Assembly (NCBI RefSeq): GCF_001315015.1
Contig: NZ_CP012916.1
Span: forward strand, 755,021 to 819,020
Reading direction: 5' to 3'
Source of the DNA: Azospirillum brasilense
Lineage (GTDB): Bacteria > Pseudomonadota > Alphaproteobacteria > Azospirillales > Azospirillaceae
Length of the DNA: 64,000 bases
Position numbers and translations under genes: made by a program. Under the pieces are notes generated by a model, which was given only the letters and a program-made list of their open reading frames with translations, was not told the origin of the DNA and made no database searches. Position 1 is the first letter of the stretch. Every line of letters starts with the position of its first letter. Shown here in pieces: positions 52,578 through 63,900 of this stretch.

Positions 52578-52939
52578 CGTTTCCGCCCAAACGCCCTCTT
52601 CTTATGCATAGAGCATGGGGCGGGGGCGGAAAAGCGCGAGCGGCACCGCGCTCCACTCCGTCATGGTGTCGCCGCGCCCGGCGTTCTCTGCTGGGGTTTA
52701 TCGATTGTTCCGCAACCTGCCATGGAAGGTTGCGCGCGCAGCCCCTGCGGCCGCTGTGCTGTTCAGGCGCCGTTCCAGCACCGCCCATGACAAGGATGTG
52801 AATGTTACAAATTCCGACAATCTAGAACTAACACCCTGACCGAAATCGTATGATAAAAATAGCTACCTCAGATGGAGGTCCGACGGGACCTTCGTTAATC
52901 AAAGGTTAGCAACGACCATCGCGCGAAGGTATCGGTCCC
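52578..52939. other. Divergent promoter region of the ModA-like and TpsB genes
   Basis: This 362-bp stretch has no gene I can support. The right part (about 52795-52935) is AT-richer and carries a palindrome, AGGTCC-GACG-GGACCT, at 52876-52891, about 50 bases before the tpsB start. It is a candidate operator for the secretion operon. Confidence 0.5.
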
Positions 52940-54694
52940 ATGAATTCGTCCGTCAGAGCCGCCTCTTCCACTCCCGTCCTCAAAGAAGATGTGGATAATA
53001 GAAAGGCGTCATGGTGGGCATTGGTGGCGGCTGGAGCCATTGCTGCTGGCGTTGCTTTCCCGGCATTCGCGCAACAATTGCCGACCCAGCTCCCCTCGGG
53101 CGCTGAGCCCCGTCCGGAGGCGCCGCGCCCGGTGATGCCGCTGCCTTCGGTGCCCGGCGGGGCGGTGACCGTACCGAAGGCGCCGGCGGCGGAGGCTCCG
53201 GCGGGTGCCGAGAACTACCGCCTGACGTTGCGGGAGGTTGCCATTGAAGGCGCCACCGCCTACAGCCAGGACAGCCTCAAGGCCGCCTACCAGGACATGC
53301 TGGGTCGCGAGGTGTCGGTGGCGGACCTGTTCAAGATCGCCAACGACATCGAATTCCGCTACCGCAACGACGGCTTCATCACCAGCCGGGTCATCGTCCC
53401 GGCCCAGACGATCGAGGACGGCACCTTCCGCCTCCAGGTGGTCGAGGGCTTCGTGTCCGACATCACCTATCCCGACGACATCGGTCCGGCGCTGGCCGCG
53501 GTGAAGCGGCTTGTGGAACCGCTGCGCGGCGTCAAGCCGATCAACGTCGCGGAGGTCGAGCGCCGCCTGCTTCTGGCGAACGACCTCGCCGGCCTGACCG
53601 TGCGCGCCAGCCTGGAGCCGGCGCCCGACACGCTCGGCGCCTCGGTGGTGGTGGTGAAGACGGACCGCAAGGCGGTGGACGCCCTGGTGTCGTTCAGCAA
53701 CCGCAACACGCCCTATCTCGGCACCGCCCAGACGACCGCGACGGCGGCGCTGAACTCCTTCGGGCCGAACGCCGACACGGTGAACCTCAGCGGGCGCGTG
53801 TCCTCGCCGGCGTCGCGGGCCTGGTCGGTCGGCGCCGGCTACCAGGCGCTGGTGACCGGCGACGGGCTGACCTTCTCCGCCACCGGCTCCTATTCCAAGT
53901 CGCGGCCCGGCCTGACGCTGGACCCGCTGGACGTGGAAAGCTGGGTGGCGGCGGGCGTGGGCACGCTCAGCTACCCGGTGATCCGCTCGCGCCTGGAGAA
54001 CCTGCGGGCGGTGGGCGAGTTCGAATACCGTGACGTGAACACCGACATTTCCGGCGACCGCTTCAACCGTGACCGCCTGCGCATCCTGCGCGGCGGCTTC
54101 AGCTATGACCGGACCGACAATTGGGACGGCATCACCGCGGTGCGCGGCCTCGTGCACCAGGGTCTGGACATCCTCGACGCGACGAAGCTCGGCTCGGCCT
54201 ACGCCTCGCGCGAGCGCGGGCGCAGCGACTTCACCAAGCTGACCGCCGACATCACCCGCGTGCAGCAGCTGCCGGCCAACTTCAGCATCCTGGCGACGGC
54301 CACCATGCAGGCCGCCGGCACGCCGCTGCTGGCCAGCGAGCAGATCGCGCTGGGCGGCCCGAGCTACGGCCGCGCCTTCGACGAGGGCGAGATCTCCGGC
54401 GACAGCGGCTGGGCCGGGTCGCTGGAGCTGCGCTACACGCCGGTGGTGCCGGAGAACGCCTTCGCGCAGGCCGTCCAGATCTACGGCTTCGTCGACGGCG
54501 GCGAGGTGTGGAACCGCTCCAGCCTGGAGCAGAACAGCCGGAATTCGCTGGTCTCCGTGGGCGGCGGCGTGCGCGCCAGCCTCGTGGAACGGCTTTTCGC
54601 GACGCTTGAAATCGACAAGCCGCTGACCCGCCGCGTCGCGACCGAGGGCGACAAGGACATGCGGGTCTTCTTCAACATCACTGCGCAATACTGA
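52940..54694 (+). CDS. Two-partner secretion outer-membrane transporter (TpsB/ShlB/FhaC type)
   Basis: This 584-residue outer-membrane protein has a long signal (cleaved after residue about 44, FPAFA before QQ). A proline-rich linker (45-90) and POTRA domains follow (about 93-245), including LREVAIEGATAYSQDSLKAAY and FRYRNDGFITSRVIVPAQTI. The C-terminal part (about 250-584) is an Omp85-type 16-strand barrel, ending in MRVFFNITAQY with the C-terminal aromatic. It secretes the TpsA adhesin encoded 21 bases downstream. The barrel includes the FVDGGEVWN segment near strand 14 and a VRG-like motif in TAVRGLVHQ. The adjoining TpsA domain shows the pair is specific. Confidence 0.93.
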   Translation: MNSSVRAASSTPVLKEDVDNRKASWWALVAAGAIAAGVAFPAFAQQLPTQLPSGAEPRPEAPRPVMPLPSVPGGAVTVPKAPAAEAPAGAENYRLTLREVAIEGATAYSQDSLKAAYQDMLGREVSVADLFKIANDIEFRYRNDGFITSRVIVPAQTIEDGTFRLQVVEGFVSDITYPDDIGPALAAVKRLVEPLRGVKPINVAEVERRLLLANDLAGLTVRASLEPAPDTLGASVVVVKTDRKAVDALVSFSNRNTPYLGTAQTTATAALNSFGPNADTVNLSGRVSSPASRAWSVGAGYQALVTGDGLTFSATGSYSKSRPGLTLDPLDVESWVAAGVGTLSYPVIRSRLENLRAVGEFEYRDVNTDISGDRFNRDRLRILRGGFSYDRTDNWDGITAVRGLVHQGLDILDATKLGSAYASRERGRSDFTKLTADITRVQQLPANFSILATATMQAAGTPLLASEQIALGGPSYGRAFDEGEISGDSGWAGSLELRYTPVVPENAFAQAVQIYGFVDGGEVWNRSSLEQNSRNSLVSVGGGVRASLVERLFATLEIDKPLTRRVATEGDKDMRVFFNITAQY

Positions 54695-54715
54695 TAGGGC
54701 CGGGGGATACAGGAC

Positions 54716-57700
54716 ATGGGCAAGGGCAACGTCACCAACACTCCCGGCATCACCGAGATTCCCGGCGCGCGCCGTCACCGGCAGACGCTGCGCCAGCGGC
54801 TGCTGCTGTCGTCCGCGACGGAATCGCCCCAGCGCGGCGGCGGCACCCGGCGCCAGCGCCGCGCGGCGAAGGCCAAGGGGGGCATCGACTTCGCGCGGCT
54901 GGCGCTGCGCAGCGTGATCGGCGTGGCGCTGTCCACCCTGTTCGCCGGCGCCGCTTACGCCAACCCGCTGGAAGGCACCGTCACCGCGGGCTCGGCGACC
55001 ATCCGGTCGGCGACCCCGAAGTCGATGGAGATCCTGCAGTCCACCGACAAGGCCATCATCAACTGGAAGTCCTTCAGCATCGACGCCGGTGAGAAGGTCA
55101 CCTTCCAGCAGCCGTCGGCCTCCAGCGTCACGCTGAACCGGGTCACCGGCGCCGATCCGTCCAAGATCATGGGCAGCCTGTCGGCCAACGGCACGGTCAT
55201 GCTGGTCAACCCCAACGGCGTGGTGATCGGCGCCGGGGCGAAGGTGGACGTCGGCGGGCTGGTGGCGACCACCGCCAACATCTCCGACGCCAACTTCATG
55301 GCGGGCAAGTACCAGTTCGACCAGGCCTCCACCAAGCCGAACGCCATGGTGGTGAACGAGGGCGACATCACCGTCAAGGACAGCGGCCTCGCCGCCCTGG
55401 TGGCCCCGCACGTCCGCAACTCCGGCGTCATCCGCGCCAAGCTCGGCAAGGTCGCGCTGGGCGGTGCGGAGACCTTCACGCTCGACTTCCACGGCGACGG
55501 GCTGATCAGCTTCGACGCCAGCTCCGCCGTCAAGACGGTGGCAAAGGACGCGGACGGAAAGCCGGTCGCGGCGCTGGTCGTCAATTCCGGCGAGATCGCC
55601 GCCGAGGGCGGCAGCGTCACCCTGTCGGCGCGCGCCGTGAAGGGCGTGATCGACAACGTCATCAACACCGACGGCGTCATCAAGGCCACCTCGGTCGGCA
55701 GCGCCAACGGCAAGATCGTCCTCTCCGGCGGCGACAACGGCAAGGTCACCATCGGCGGCACCGTCGACGCCAGCGGGCGCGGGGAGGGGCAGACCGGCGG
55801 CACCGTCGTCGCCACCGGCGCCGAGATCGCCGTCAAGAAGAACGCCCGCGTCGACGCCTCCGGCAGCAAGGGCGGCGGCGAGGTCGCCATCGGCAGCAAG
55901 ACGGGCCGCTCCGGCACCTGGTCGGACAAGGTGACGGTCGAGGCCGGCGCCACCCTGTCCGCCGACGCGGTGAAGTCCGGCAAGGGCGGCGTCGTGACGG
56001 TGCTGTCGCAGAAAAGCACAAAGCACGCTGGTAAAATCTCCGCCCGCGGAGGCGCCGAGGGCGGCGACGGCGGCTTCGCCGAGGTGTCGAGCCACAAGGA
56101 CATCACGCTGACCGGCAGCGTCGACCTGACGGCGCCCAAGGGCGCGGCGGGCGTTTTCCTGCTCGACCCGGAAAGCCTGCGCATCGTCAGCTCCGCCGGC
56201 GGCAGCCAGGACGGCGCCGCCAGCGACGGCACGATCGGCGTCAACGACCCCAACCTGGGCAGCGGCGACGCCGTCAATACGGTGTCGAAGCAGGTGCTGG
56301 AGAGCATCGCCGGCAACGCGAACATCGTGCTGGAGGCGTCAGGCGAGATCAAGGTGGAGACCAGCCTCGACCTGCAGACCACGACGGGCCACAGCTTCAC
56401 CCTGCGGTCACTGACCAGCGGTGGGATCGCCTTCACCGACGCCAGCTACGAGATCCGCACCAACGGCGGCGACATCGTGCTGGAAGCCAACGGCATGGCC
56501 AGCAGCCTGACCAAGATCGGCAAGCTGACGACCCGCGGCGGCTCGGTGCGGCTGACGGCCACCGACAATGTCCAACTCGCCAACCTGATCGACACCACGC
56601 CGGTCTCGGGAAGCGCCGGGGCGGTCTCCGTCAACGCCCAGAGCGGGACGCTGACCGCGTTGGACGCCGGCCGGATCGTCGGCGGCCCGGTCACCCTGAC
56701 CGCCGGCAGTGCCATCGGCGCCAGCGGCGCGGCGGTGTCGACCAGCAGCACCCAACTCTCCCTGGTCACCGGCGGCAACCTGTTCGTCACCAACGACCAG
56801 ACGCTGACCGACCTCTCCGTCACCAGCACGCACCGGACGGTCGGGGCCGACAGCCAGTTCTTCCTGGCCTCCACGGGCCTGACCTTCACCGTCACCGATT
56901 CGTCCGGCAGCACCGCGCTCGACACGATCAGCCAGGTTGGCGGCCTGAACAGCTTCGCCTTCCGCGGTGACCGGACCATCCAGGTCGGCACGGTCAACGC
57001 CGGAGCGGGGTCCGTCGCGCTGACCAGCACCGCCGGCAACATCACCGGCACCAGCGCAGGCCTGCTGACCGGCGGCGCGCTGACGCTGACGGCCCGTGGC
57101 TCCTCGGGCAGCAACGGCGCCATCGGCACGTCGTCGCAGGCGCTGAACACCGCCGGCTCCAGCCTGACCGCGACGGCCGGCAGCGGCGGCATCAATTTGT
57201 CGAACACCGGCGCGCTGGCCCTGGCCAGCCTGACCAGCGGCGGCGCCACCACCGTCGCGGCCACCGGCGACCTGACGGTCGGCGCGGTGGCCAGCGGCGG
57301 TGCGCTGTCTCTGACCAGCGGCGGCAGCATCCTGAACGACGCCGACGCGTCGACCACCATCAGCGCCTACAACCTGTCCCTGGACGCCGCCGGAAGCATC
57401 GGCACCAGCGGCACCGCCCTGACCACCGGCAGCTACCTCGTCAGCGCGACCTCGGGCTCGGGCGGCATCCATCTGACGACATCGGGTACGGCGAACCTCA
57501 CCTCCTTCGTCTCGACCGACGGCGACATCGCGGTCACGACCGGCGGCACCACGTCCATCGGGACGATGACGAGCGCCAACGGGACCAGCAACATATCGGT
57601 CACCGCGAACGGCGCCGTGTCCAGCATCGCGGCGAACACCGTGAACGCCGGCGCCAACGGAAACGTCACCCTCACCACCGCCAACGGCGATGTCTACGCG

Positions 57701-60700
57701 ACATCCGGTACGATCACCGGCAACGTCGTGACCATCAACGCCGGGGGCATCACCTCCAACGTCTCGGTGAACACCGCGGCGAAGACGTTGTCGGTCGCCA
57801 ACGGTTCGGGCACCGTCACGGTCAACCAGACCGGCGCCGTGACCGTCGACAACATCACCTCCTCCGGCTCGTCGGTCGCGCTCACCGTCAGCGGCGGGGC
57901 GGCCACGCTGGGGACGATCAAGACGCCCACCGGCGCCATCTCCGTGACGGTGACCGGCGGCGCCATCCTGGGCAAGGACGCCAACAACCGGCTGTCCGCC
58001 AACAGCGTCACCCTGAGCACGGACGGCGCCATCGGCAGCGCCGCCACCCATCTGCGCACGTCGACGGCTTCGCTGACGCTGACCAACGTCGGGAATCTGT
58101 ATCTCGACAACAGCGGCGTGATCCTGACCGGCCTGTCGATCACCAACCGCCATGTCGGCACGAACGCCAACGCGCTGGAACTCACCTCCGAATACTTCAA
58201 CTTCGTGGTCGGTGACAACGGCACCGCGACCATCCTGGAGGCGGTCGGCAGCCCGAAGCTGAAAACCCTCAGCTTCAACAGCGACATCGACCTGATCGTC
58301 GGCGATCTGGCCACGGTGGGCACGGGCGGCACGGTCACGCTGACCTCCACCACCGGCAGCATCCTGGACGACGGCAGCAGGAACACGCGGGTCAATGCCG
58401 AGACCGTAAAGCTGAGCGCCGCGGCGGGCAGCCTGGGCGACGCCAACGCTCCGCTGGCGCTCAACGCCACGAAGCTGACGCTGACCACCGGCGGCAACCT
58501 GCACGTCACCAACCTGTCCGACATGGCGGAGCTGGGCATCACCAGCACGCATGCGGACACGTCGGTGGTGAACAGCTACTCGATCACCGCGCCGAACTTC
58601 GCCTTCGACCTGACCGACGACGCCACCAACGGCTATCTTCTGCGCACGCTGGTCGACACCACCGGCCAGATCTTCTCCTTCAAGGGTGACCGCGACATCC
58701 GGCTGGGCCGGGTCGATCTGACCTACAAGACCGGCGTCCTTCCCGACAACGGGACGCCCTCGCCCAGCGAAACCTACAGCATCTTCAACGCCGAGACGAC
58801 GAACGGGTCGATCCTGGACGACGGGTCGAAGACCACGGTGGTGTTGGCCGGGTCGGTCAATCTGAAGGCCAGCAAGGCGATCGGCAGCGGTACCGGGACC
58901 GAGTATCTGGACATCGTCACCCCGGTCCTCAACGCCAGCGCGGCGGACGGCGGCATCTACATCACCCTGCCGACCTCAACGGGTGTCAATAACCCGAAGA
59001 ACCTCATCACGCTGGGCAGCAGCTTCTTCAGCGCCGCCAACAACCCCATCGTGGTGACGGCGACCTGGGGCGACATCGCCTTCGGCAACTCTTTCACGCC
59101 CTTCGCCAGCACCGACATCACGATCACGGCGACCCACGGGTCGATCCTGAACCCGAACAGCATCGGCTTGCGCGCCAGCTCCACCGGCACGGTGACCCTC
59201 ACCGCCGGGAAGGACATCGGCTCGTCGGACAAGGCGGTGAGCGCGCAGGGCGGTACGGTCGTGGCCACCGCGGGCGGTTCGATCTGGCTCGGCCTGGGCA
59301 CCGGCCCGACCGGGCTGGACAGCCTGACGGCCGGCGGTGACATCACCGTCACGAAGTCCAACGGCGTCATGACCGTCGGGTCGGTCAACGCCAACAACGG
59401 CACCGGAACGGTCACGCTGACGAACACCAGCGGCAGCATCCAGGACGATTCGGACAGCACCACCGTCATCGCCGCCGACAAGGTGATCCTGAGCGCCAAC
59501 GGAAGCGTCGGCGGCGGCACCGCGCTGAATCTGGCGACGGCGAACCTGTCCATCACGACGGGCGGGTCCATCGGCATCACCAACACGATGGCCCTGACCG
59601 ATCTGAAGCTGAAGCGCGGCAGCTACAGCGGCGGGACCATCGCAATCAGCACCGTCGGCGGACAGACCTTCACCCTGTCCGACACGTCGTCGCAGTCCTA
59701 CATCCAGACCGTCACCAGCAGCACCCCGCTGAACTTCACCTTCGAAGCGCCGCGCGAGGTCAAGGTCGGCACCCTCAACGTCGGGGCCGGCGGCAGCGTC
59801 GCCATCACCTCGTCCGGTTCCATCATCAACAACGGTTCCAGCGGCAAGATCACCGCGGGCAAGGTGTCGCTGACGGCGGGGGACAGCAGTTCCATCGGTG
59901 CCTCGACTCTCACCGGAGCCATCAGTCTCGACACCGGCGACCTGTCGCTGACCGCCGGGCGAGATCTCTACGTCGACAACAACGGGCGCGCCTTCAACAG
60001 CCTGGCGATCACCAGCACGAACAGCACCACGGCCTCCGCGACCAAGAGCACCTTCTCCATCGGCAGCACCGGGTCCCAGATCTACTCGCTGGCCGACAGC
60101 GGCACCACGCATACGATCGACATCACGGGTGCGGGCAACAGCAACTTCAGCTTCTCCGGCAAGAAGCACATCGTGGTTTCCGAGATCGTCGCCGGCGGCG
60201 GCTCGGTCAGCCTGACGACGGCGGGCGGCGGGGAGAACTCGACGATCACCATGTCGGGCGGCGGGGTCATCGCGGCGTCCTCCGTCACCCTGTCGGCCAA
60301 CGGCTCCGGCACCAACGGCGGTTCCATCGGCACCAGCACGCGGGCGGTGAAGACCTCCGCCTCGTCGCTGACCCTGGTGAGCAACGGCGACCTCTACATC
60401 AACAACAACAACACCGCGCTGACCGCGCTGGACGTCACCGTCACGCACAAGTCGTCCACCAGCACGGGGACCTACCAGTTCAACGCCCTCGGCTCCAACC
60501 GCAGCTTCACGGTGACGGAAGCCAGCGGCATCCAGACACTGGCCCTGTCCACGCCGAGCAGCGGCGGCAGCGCCTACATGGATCTGCGCTACAGCGTGGA
60601 TCGCGGCATCGTGGCCGGCGCGATCGACGCCGGCACCAGCTCCACCGGGTCCGTGACGCTGATCTCCACCGGTTCGGCCACGGGCGCGTCCGGCGGCCCG

Positions 60701-60949
60701 TCGATCAACGGGAACGGGTCGGGCACGATCACGGCGGGTTCGGTCTCCCTGACCGCGACCGGCAGCAACGGCAACGTCGGCGGCACCACTAAGGTGCAGA
60801 CCAGCACGACGAAGCTGGCCATCACGTCGGGCGGCAACGTTTCGGTCGACAACGGCCAGAACGTCACGCTGTCCGAACTGACGCTGGATTTCCGGCACCA
60901 GAAATCCGGCAACTCCCCAACAGCTACACCATCCTTTCGAAAGACCTGA
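54716..60949 (+). CDS. Giant TpsA exoprotein, filamentous-haemagglutinin type (5' part, open)
   Basis: The first 2077 codons are uninterrupted. Residues 1-82 are an unusually long basic signal region with a hydrophobic core near 62-80 (cleavage after AAYA). Residues about 83-330 are the TPS secretion domain with NRVTG (141-145) and NPNGV (165-169), recognised by TpsB POTRA domains. The rest is a repetitive beta-helix rich in T, S, G and A. A unit of about 130-200 residues recurs, with LxVxN...L..L.VTSTH, then TFTVTD and FSFKGDR.I.VGTI, near residues 690, 1130, 1260, 1620, 1750, 1890 and 2040. It is likely a surface adhesin or biofilm protein. The frame is lost at a run of four C near 60914; the continuation is listed separately. 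Confidence 0.9.
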   Translation: MGKGNVTNTPGITEIPGARRHRQTLRQRLLLSSATESPQRGGGTRRQRRAAKAKGGIDFARLALRSVIGVALSTLFAGAAYANPLEGTVTAGSATIRSATPKSMEILQSTDKAIINWKSFSIDAGEKVTFQQPSASSVTLNRVTGADPSKIMGSLSANGTVMLVNPNGVVIGAGAKVDVGGLVATTANISDANFMAGKYQFDQASTKPNAMVVNEGDITVKDSGLAALVAPHVRNSGVIRAKLGKVALGGAETFTLDFHGDGLISFDASSAVKTVAKDADGKPVAALVVNSGEIAAEGGSVTLSARAVKGVIDNVINTDGVIKATSVGSANGKIVLSGGDNGKVTIGGTVDASGRGEGQTGGTVVATGAEIAVKKNARVDASGSKGGGEVAIGSKTGRSGTWSDKVTVEAGATLSADAVKSGKGGVVTVLSQKSTKHAGKISARGGAEGGDGGFAEVSSHKDITLTGSVDLTAPKGAAGVFLLDPESLRIVSSAGGSQDGAASDGTIGVNDPNLGSGDAVNTVSKQVLESIAGNANIVLEASGEIKVETSLDLQTTTGHSFTLRSLTSGGIAFTDASYEIRTNGGDIVLEANGMASSLTKIGKLTTRGGSVRLTATDNVQLANLIDTTPVSGSAGAVSVNAQSGTLTALDAGRIVGGPVTLTAGSAIGASGAAVSTSSTQLSLVTGGNLFVTNDQTLTDLSVTSTHRTVGADSQFFLASTGLTFTVTDSSGSTALDTISQVGGLNSFAFRGDRTIQVGTVNAGAGSVALTSTAGNITGTSAGLLTGGALTLTARGSSGSNGAIGTSSQALNTAGSSLTATAGSGGINLSNTGALALASLTSGGATTVAATGDLTVGAVASGGALSLTSGGSILNDADASTTISAYNLSLDAAGSIGTSGTALTTGSYLVSATSGSGGIHLTTSGTANLTSFVSTDGDIAVTTGGTTSIGTMTSANGTSNISVTANGAVSSIAANTVNAGANGNVTLTTANGDVYATSGTITGNVVTINAGGITSNVSVNTAAKTLSVANGSGTVTVNQTGAVTVDNITSSGSSVALTVSGGAATLGTIKTPTGAISVTVTGGAILGKDANNRLSANSVTLSTDGAIGSAATHLRTSTASLTLTNVGNLYLDNSGVILTGLSITNRHVGTNANALELTSEYFNFVVGDNGTATILEAVGSPKLKTLSFNSDIDLIVGDLATVGTGGTVTLTSTTGSILDDGSRNTRVNAETVKLSAAAGSLGDANAPLALNATKLTLTTGGNLHVTNLSDMAELGITSTHADTSVVNSYSITAPNFAFDLTDDATNGYLLRTLVDTTGQIFSFKGDRDIRLGRVDLTYKTGVLPDNGTPSPSETYSIFNAETTNGSILDDGSKTTVVLAGSVNLKASKAIGSGTGTEYLDIVTPVLNASAADGGIYITLPTSTGVNNPKNLITLGSSFFSAANNPIVVTATWGDIAFGNSFTPFASTDITITATHGSILNPNSIGLRASSTGTVTLTAGKDIGSSDKAVSAQGGTVVATAGGSIWLGLGTGPTGLDSLTAGGDITVTKSNGVMTVGSVNANNGTGTVTLTNTSGSIQDDSDSTTVIAADKVILSANGSVGGGTALNLATANLSITTGGSIGITNTMALTDLKLKRGSYSGGTIAISTVGGQTFTLSDTSSQSYIQTVTSSTPLNFTFEAPREVKVGTLNVGAGGSVAITSSGSIINNGSSGKITAGKVSLTAGDSSSIGASTLTGAISLDTGDLSLTAGRDLYVDNNGRAFNSLAITSTNSTTASATKSTFSIGSTGSQIYSLADSGTTHTIDITGAGNSNFSFSGKKHIVVSEIVAGGGSVSLTTAGGGENSTITMSGGGVIAASSVTLSANGSGTNGGSIGTSTRAVKTSASSLTLVSNGDLYINNNNTALTALDVTVTHKSSTSTGTYQFNALGSNRSFTVTEASGIQTLALSTPSSGGSAYMDLRYSVDRGIVAGAIDAGTSSTGSVTLISTGSATGASGGPSINGNGSGTITAGSVSLTATGSNGNVGGTTKVQTSTTKLAITSGGNVSVDNGQNVTLSELTLDFRHQKSGNSPTATPSFRKT

Positions 60950-63900
60950 CCGCCAGCTTCAGCGATTCGACGTCGCAAACCGGCCTGACGGTGACGAACG
61001 TCACCCAGACCCAGGGCGGGCTGAAGCTGGCGATCGCCAACGACAAGGCTATGCAGATCACCAGATCGACGTCGGCACCACCGGCACGGTCGATCTGACC
61101 ACCACCAACGGCACCTCCATCAATGGGACGGGCAGCGGCACCGCGGTCACGGCCGACAGCCTGACGATGACCACCTCGTCCGCCGGCGCCACGACAACGA
61201 TCGCAACCAAGATCAACACGCTGTCGGCCAAGCTGACCGGCTCGCTGAACCTCAGCAATTCGGGCAATCTGACGCTGAAGGGCGTTTCGGCCAATTCGGC
61301 GGAGATCGCCGTCACCAACAACGGGTCGCTCCTCCAGAGCGGAACCACGCTGCTGCGCGCGGACAAAGTGAAGCTGACGGTCGACGGCGGCTCCATCGGG
61401 GCGTCCGGCACGTCGCTGCTGACCGAGACGCAGACCCTGGAGGTGATCGCCGGTCGCAACGTCCATCTGACGAACAGCGCCGACCTGCATGCCCTCAGCC
61501 TGGATGTCAGGCACGCCTCCTCCGGCGCGCAGAATGTCTACGACATCCGCTCGGAGGCGCTGACCTTCGCGCTGACCGACACCAAACACCGGCAGCCAGT
61601 ACACGCTCGGCAGCGTCGTGGACGCAGCGGCCTCGACTTCTCGTTCAAGGGCGACAACAGCGTCGCCCTGGGGACGATCAACGGCGGCCTGACCCGCAAG
61701 GTGACCATCGAGACCACCGGCACCGGCAAGGACATCCTCAGCAACGGCAGCTCGATGGTGACGGCCGGCACGGTCACCCTCACCGCGAGCGGCGGCATCG
61801 GTCAGGTGGGATCGTCCGCCAACCACATCGCGACGTTGGCCGACACGCTGGTGCTGACCACGGCGACCGACGCCTTCGTGGACAACGGCAAGGACCTGAC
61901 CGCGCTGTCGCTGACCAGCTCGCGGACGACCGGCGCCGGCACCTATCAGATCACCGCGCCGCAGCTCGTCTTCACCATGACGGACGACGGCGCCACCACC
62001 ACGCTGAGCGAACTGACCGACAGCACGGGACTGGCCTTCAAGCTGGACACCAAGCACGCGCTGTCCATCGGCACGCTCAACGTGCAGAACTGGGGCACCG
62101 TCGACCTGACCAGCGCCAGCAGCATCACGGGTGCCGCCTCAGCGGTGGCGGGCAACCCGACCGGCCGCATCACCGCGGGTACGGCGACCCTGAGCAGCGG
62201 CGGGGGGGCCATCGGGTCCTCCACCAACAACATCCATCTGTCGGCGTCGTCCGCGACCTTCAACGTCACCGGCGATCTCTACGTCGAATCGGACACCCGG
62301 ATCGGCGCGCTGAAGATCAAAAGCAGTTCGTCCAGCATCACCAACCGCACCTACCAACCTGACTCGGTCAACACGGCGGACGCGGCCATCGCGCTGACCG
62401 GCGGCGAGAGCAGCACCGAGACCGTGCTGGCCACGTTGACCGACGCCAGCGGCGTACGCTTCGCCTTCGACAGCCACCGAAAGATGGTCATCGCCGGGTT
62501 TGGACGCCCGGCAAGACCGGCACGATCACCCTGAACGCGGCGCCCGGGATCGTCGGGGTCGGCCACTCCACGGTCAAGATCAACGCCGGCGTCGCGAGCC
62601 TGACCGCTTCCTCTGGCGCGGTGGGCAAGACCGGGGGTGAGTTCATCGCCATCACCACCGGCAACCTGACGGTGGAAGGCCACGACGGCGCGGTGATCAA
62701 CCTCCGCGGCGCGACGGTCATCGACGAGATGGTCATGGGCGGCGCGCTGACCCTGAACAACTCCACCGGCGACATCGCGCTCGGCTCCATCTCCATGGGC
62801 GGCGCCAACGCGGTCATCAACAACCAGGGCGGCTCGATCCTCAGCGGCTCGATCAGCGGCAGCAATCTGGTGAACCTGACGGCGACCGGGTCGATCGGCA
62901 GCGTCAGCGCCATCTCGACATCGGCCGGTTCCGGCGGCACCACGACGCTGACCGCCAACGCCGTCGGCAGCATCGCGGTGTCGGAAGGCAAGACCTGATC
63001 GCCCAATCCGTGGTCAGCACCGGCGGCGGCGCCATCCACGCTGTCCACCGGCTCCACGGGAGCAGCCTCCTGACGGCCGGCACCATCACCACGACCGGTG
63101 CGGTGTCGCTGACCAGCCATAACCGGCAACATCGAAGCGAGCAGCGGCAATCTGGTGACCGGCGGCAGCGTTGCGCTGTCCGCGATCAAGGGCACCATCG
63201 CCGACACGAGCCCGACGCTCAACGTCGCGACGACCGACCTGACGATCAAGACGCCGGGCACCTTCAATGTCGCCAGCACGCAGGACCTCGCCAAGCTGGC
63301 CATCGACCGCACGGCGGACACGGCAGGGGTCTCGTCCTCCGGCACGATGAGCCTGACGGCCCTCAACTTGGTCTGGAACGTCACGGACAGCGGCGGCACC
63401 ACCACCTTCACCACGCTGACCGACAGCACCGGCCTGGACTTCACCTACAAGGCGCCGGGGGCCATCGCCATCGGCACGGTGGACACGGGGGCTTCCAGTA
63501 CGGTCAGCCTGACGGCGATGGGCAACAGCGCGACCGCCGGCAACATCACGGCGGTGAACAGCAGCTCCACCATCACCGCGGGCTCCCTGAAGCTCGACGC
63601 GCGACGAAGACCAACGCGCAGACCAACACCAGCGCCATCGGCAGCAGCGCCACGGCGCTGGGGATGAACGTGTCCAGCCTGACCGCCAGCAGCGGCTCCG
63701 GCGGTCTGTTCGTGAAGAACGCGGCGGGGCTGAACCTCAGCTCCATCACCACGGGCGGCGCCCTGACGGTGATCGCGGCGACCGGCGACCTGACCGTCTC
63801 CAACCTCTCCTACGACAGCAGTAAGGCGCTGACCCTGACGGCGACGGCCGGCCGGATCCTCAACGGCGGCTCCAGCCTGAGCCTCGGCACCGGCAGCGCC

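Noticed and set aside
53009..56095. A 1028-codon minus-strand frame over tpsB and the tpsA start
   Set aside because: Antisense of two well-supported genes with signal peptides and TPS motifs; typical high-GC shadow.
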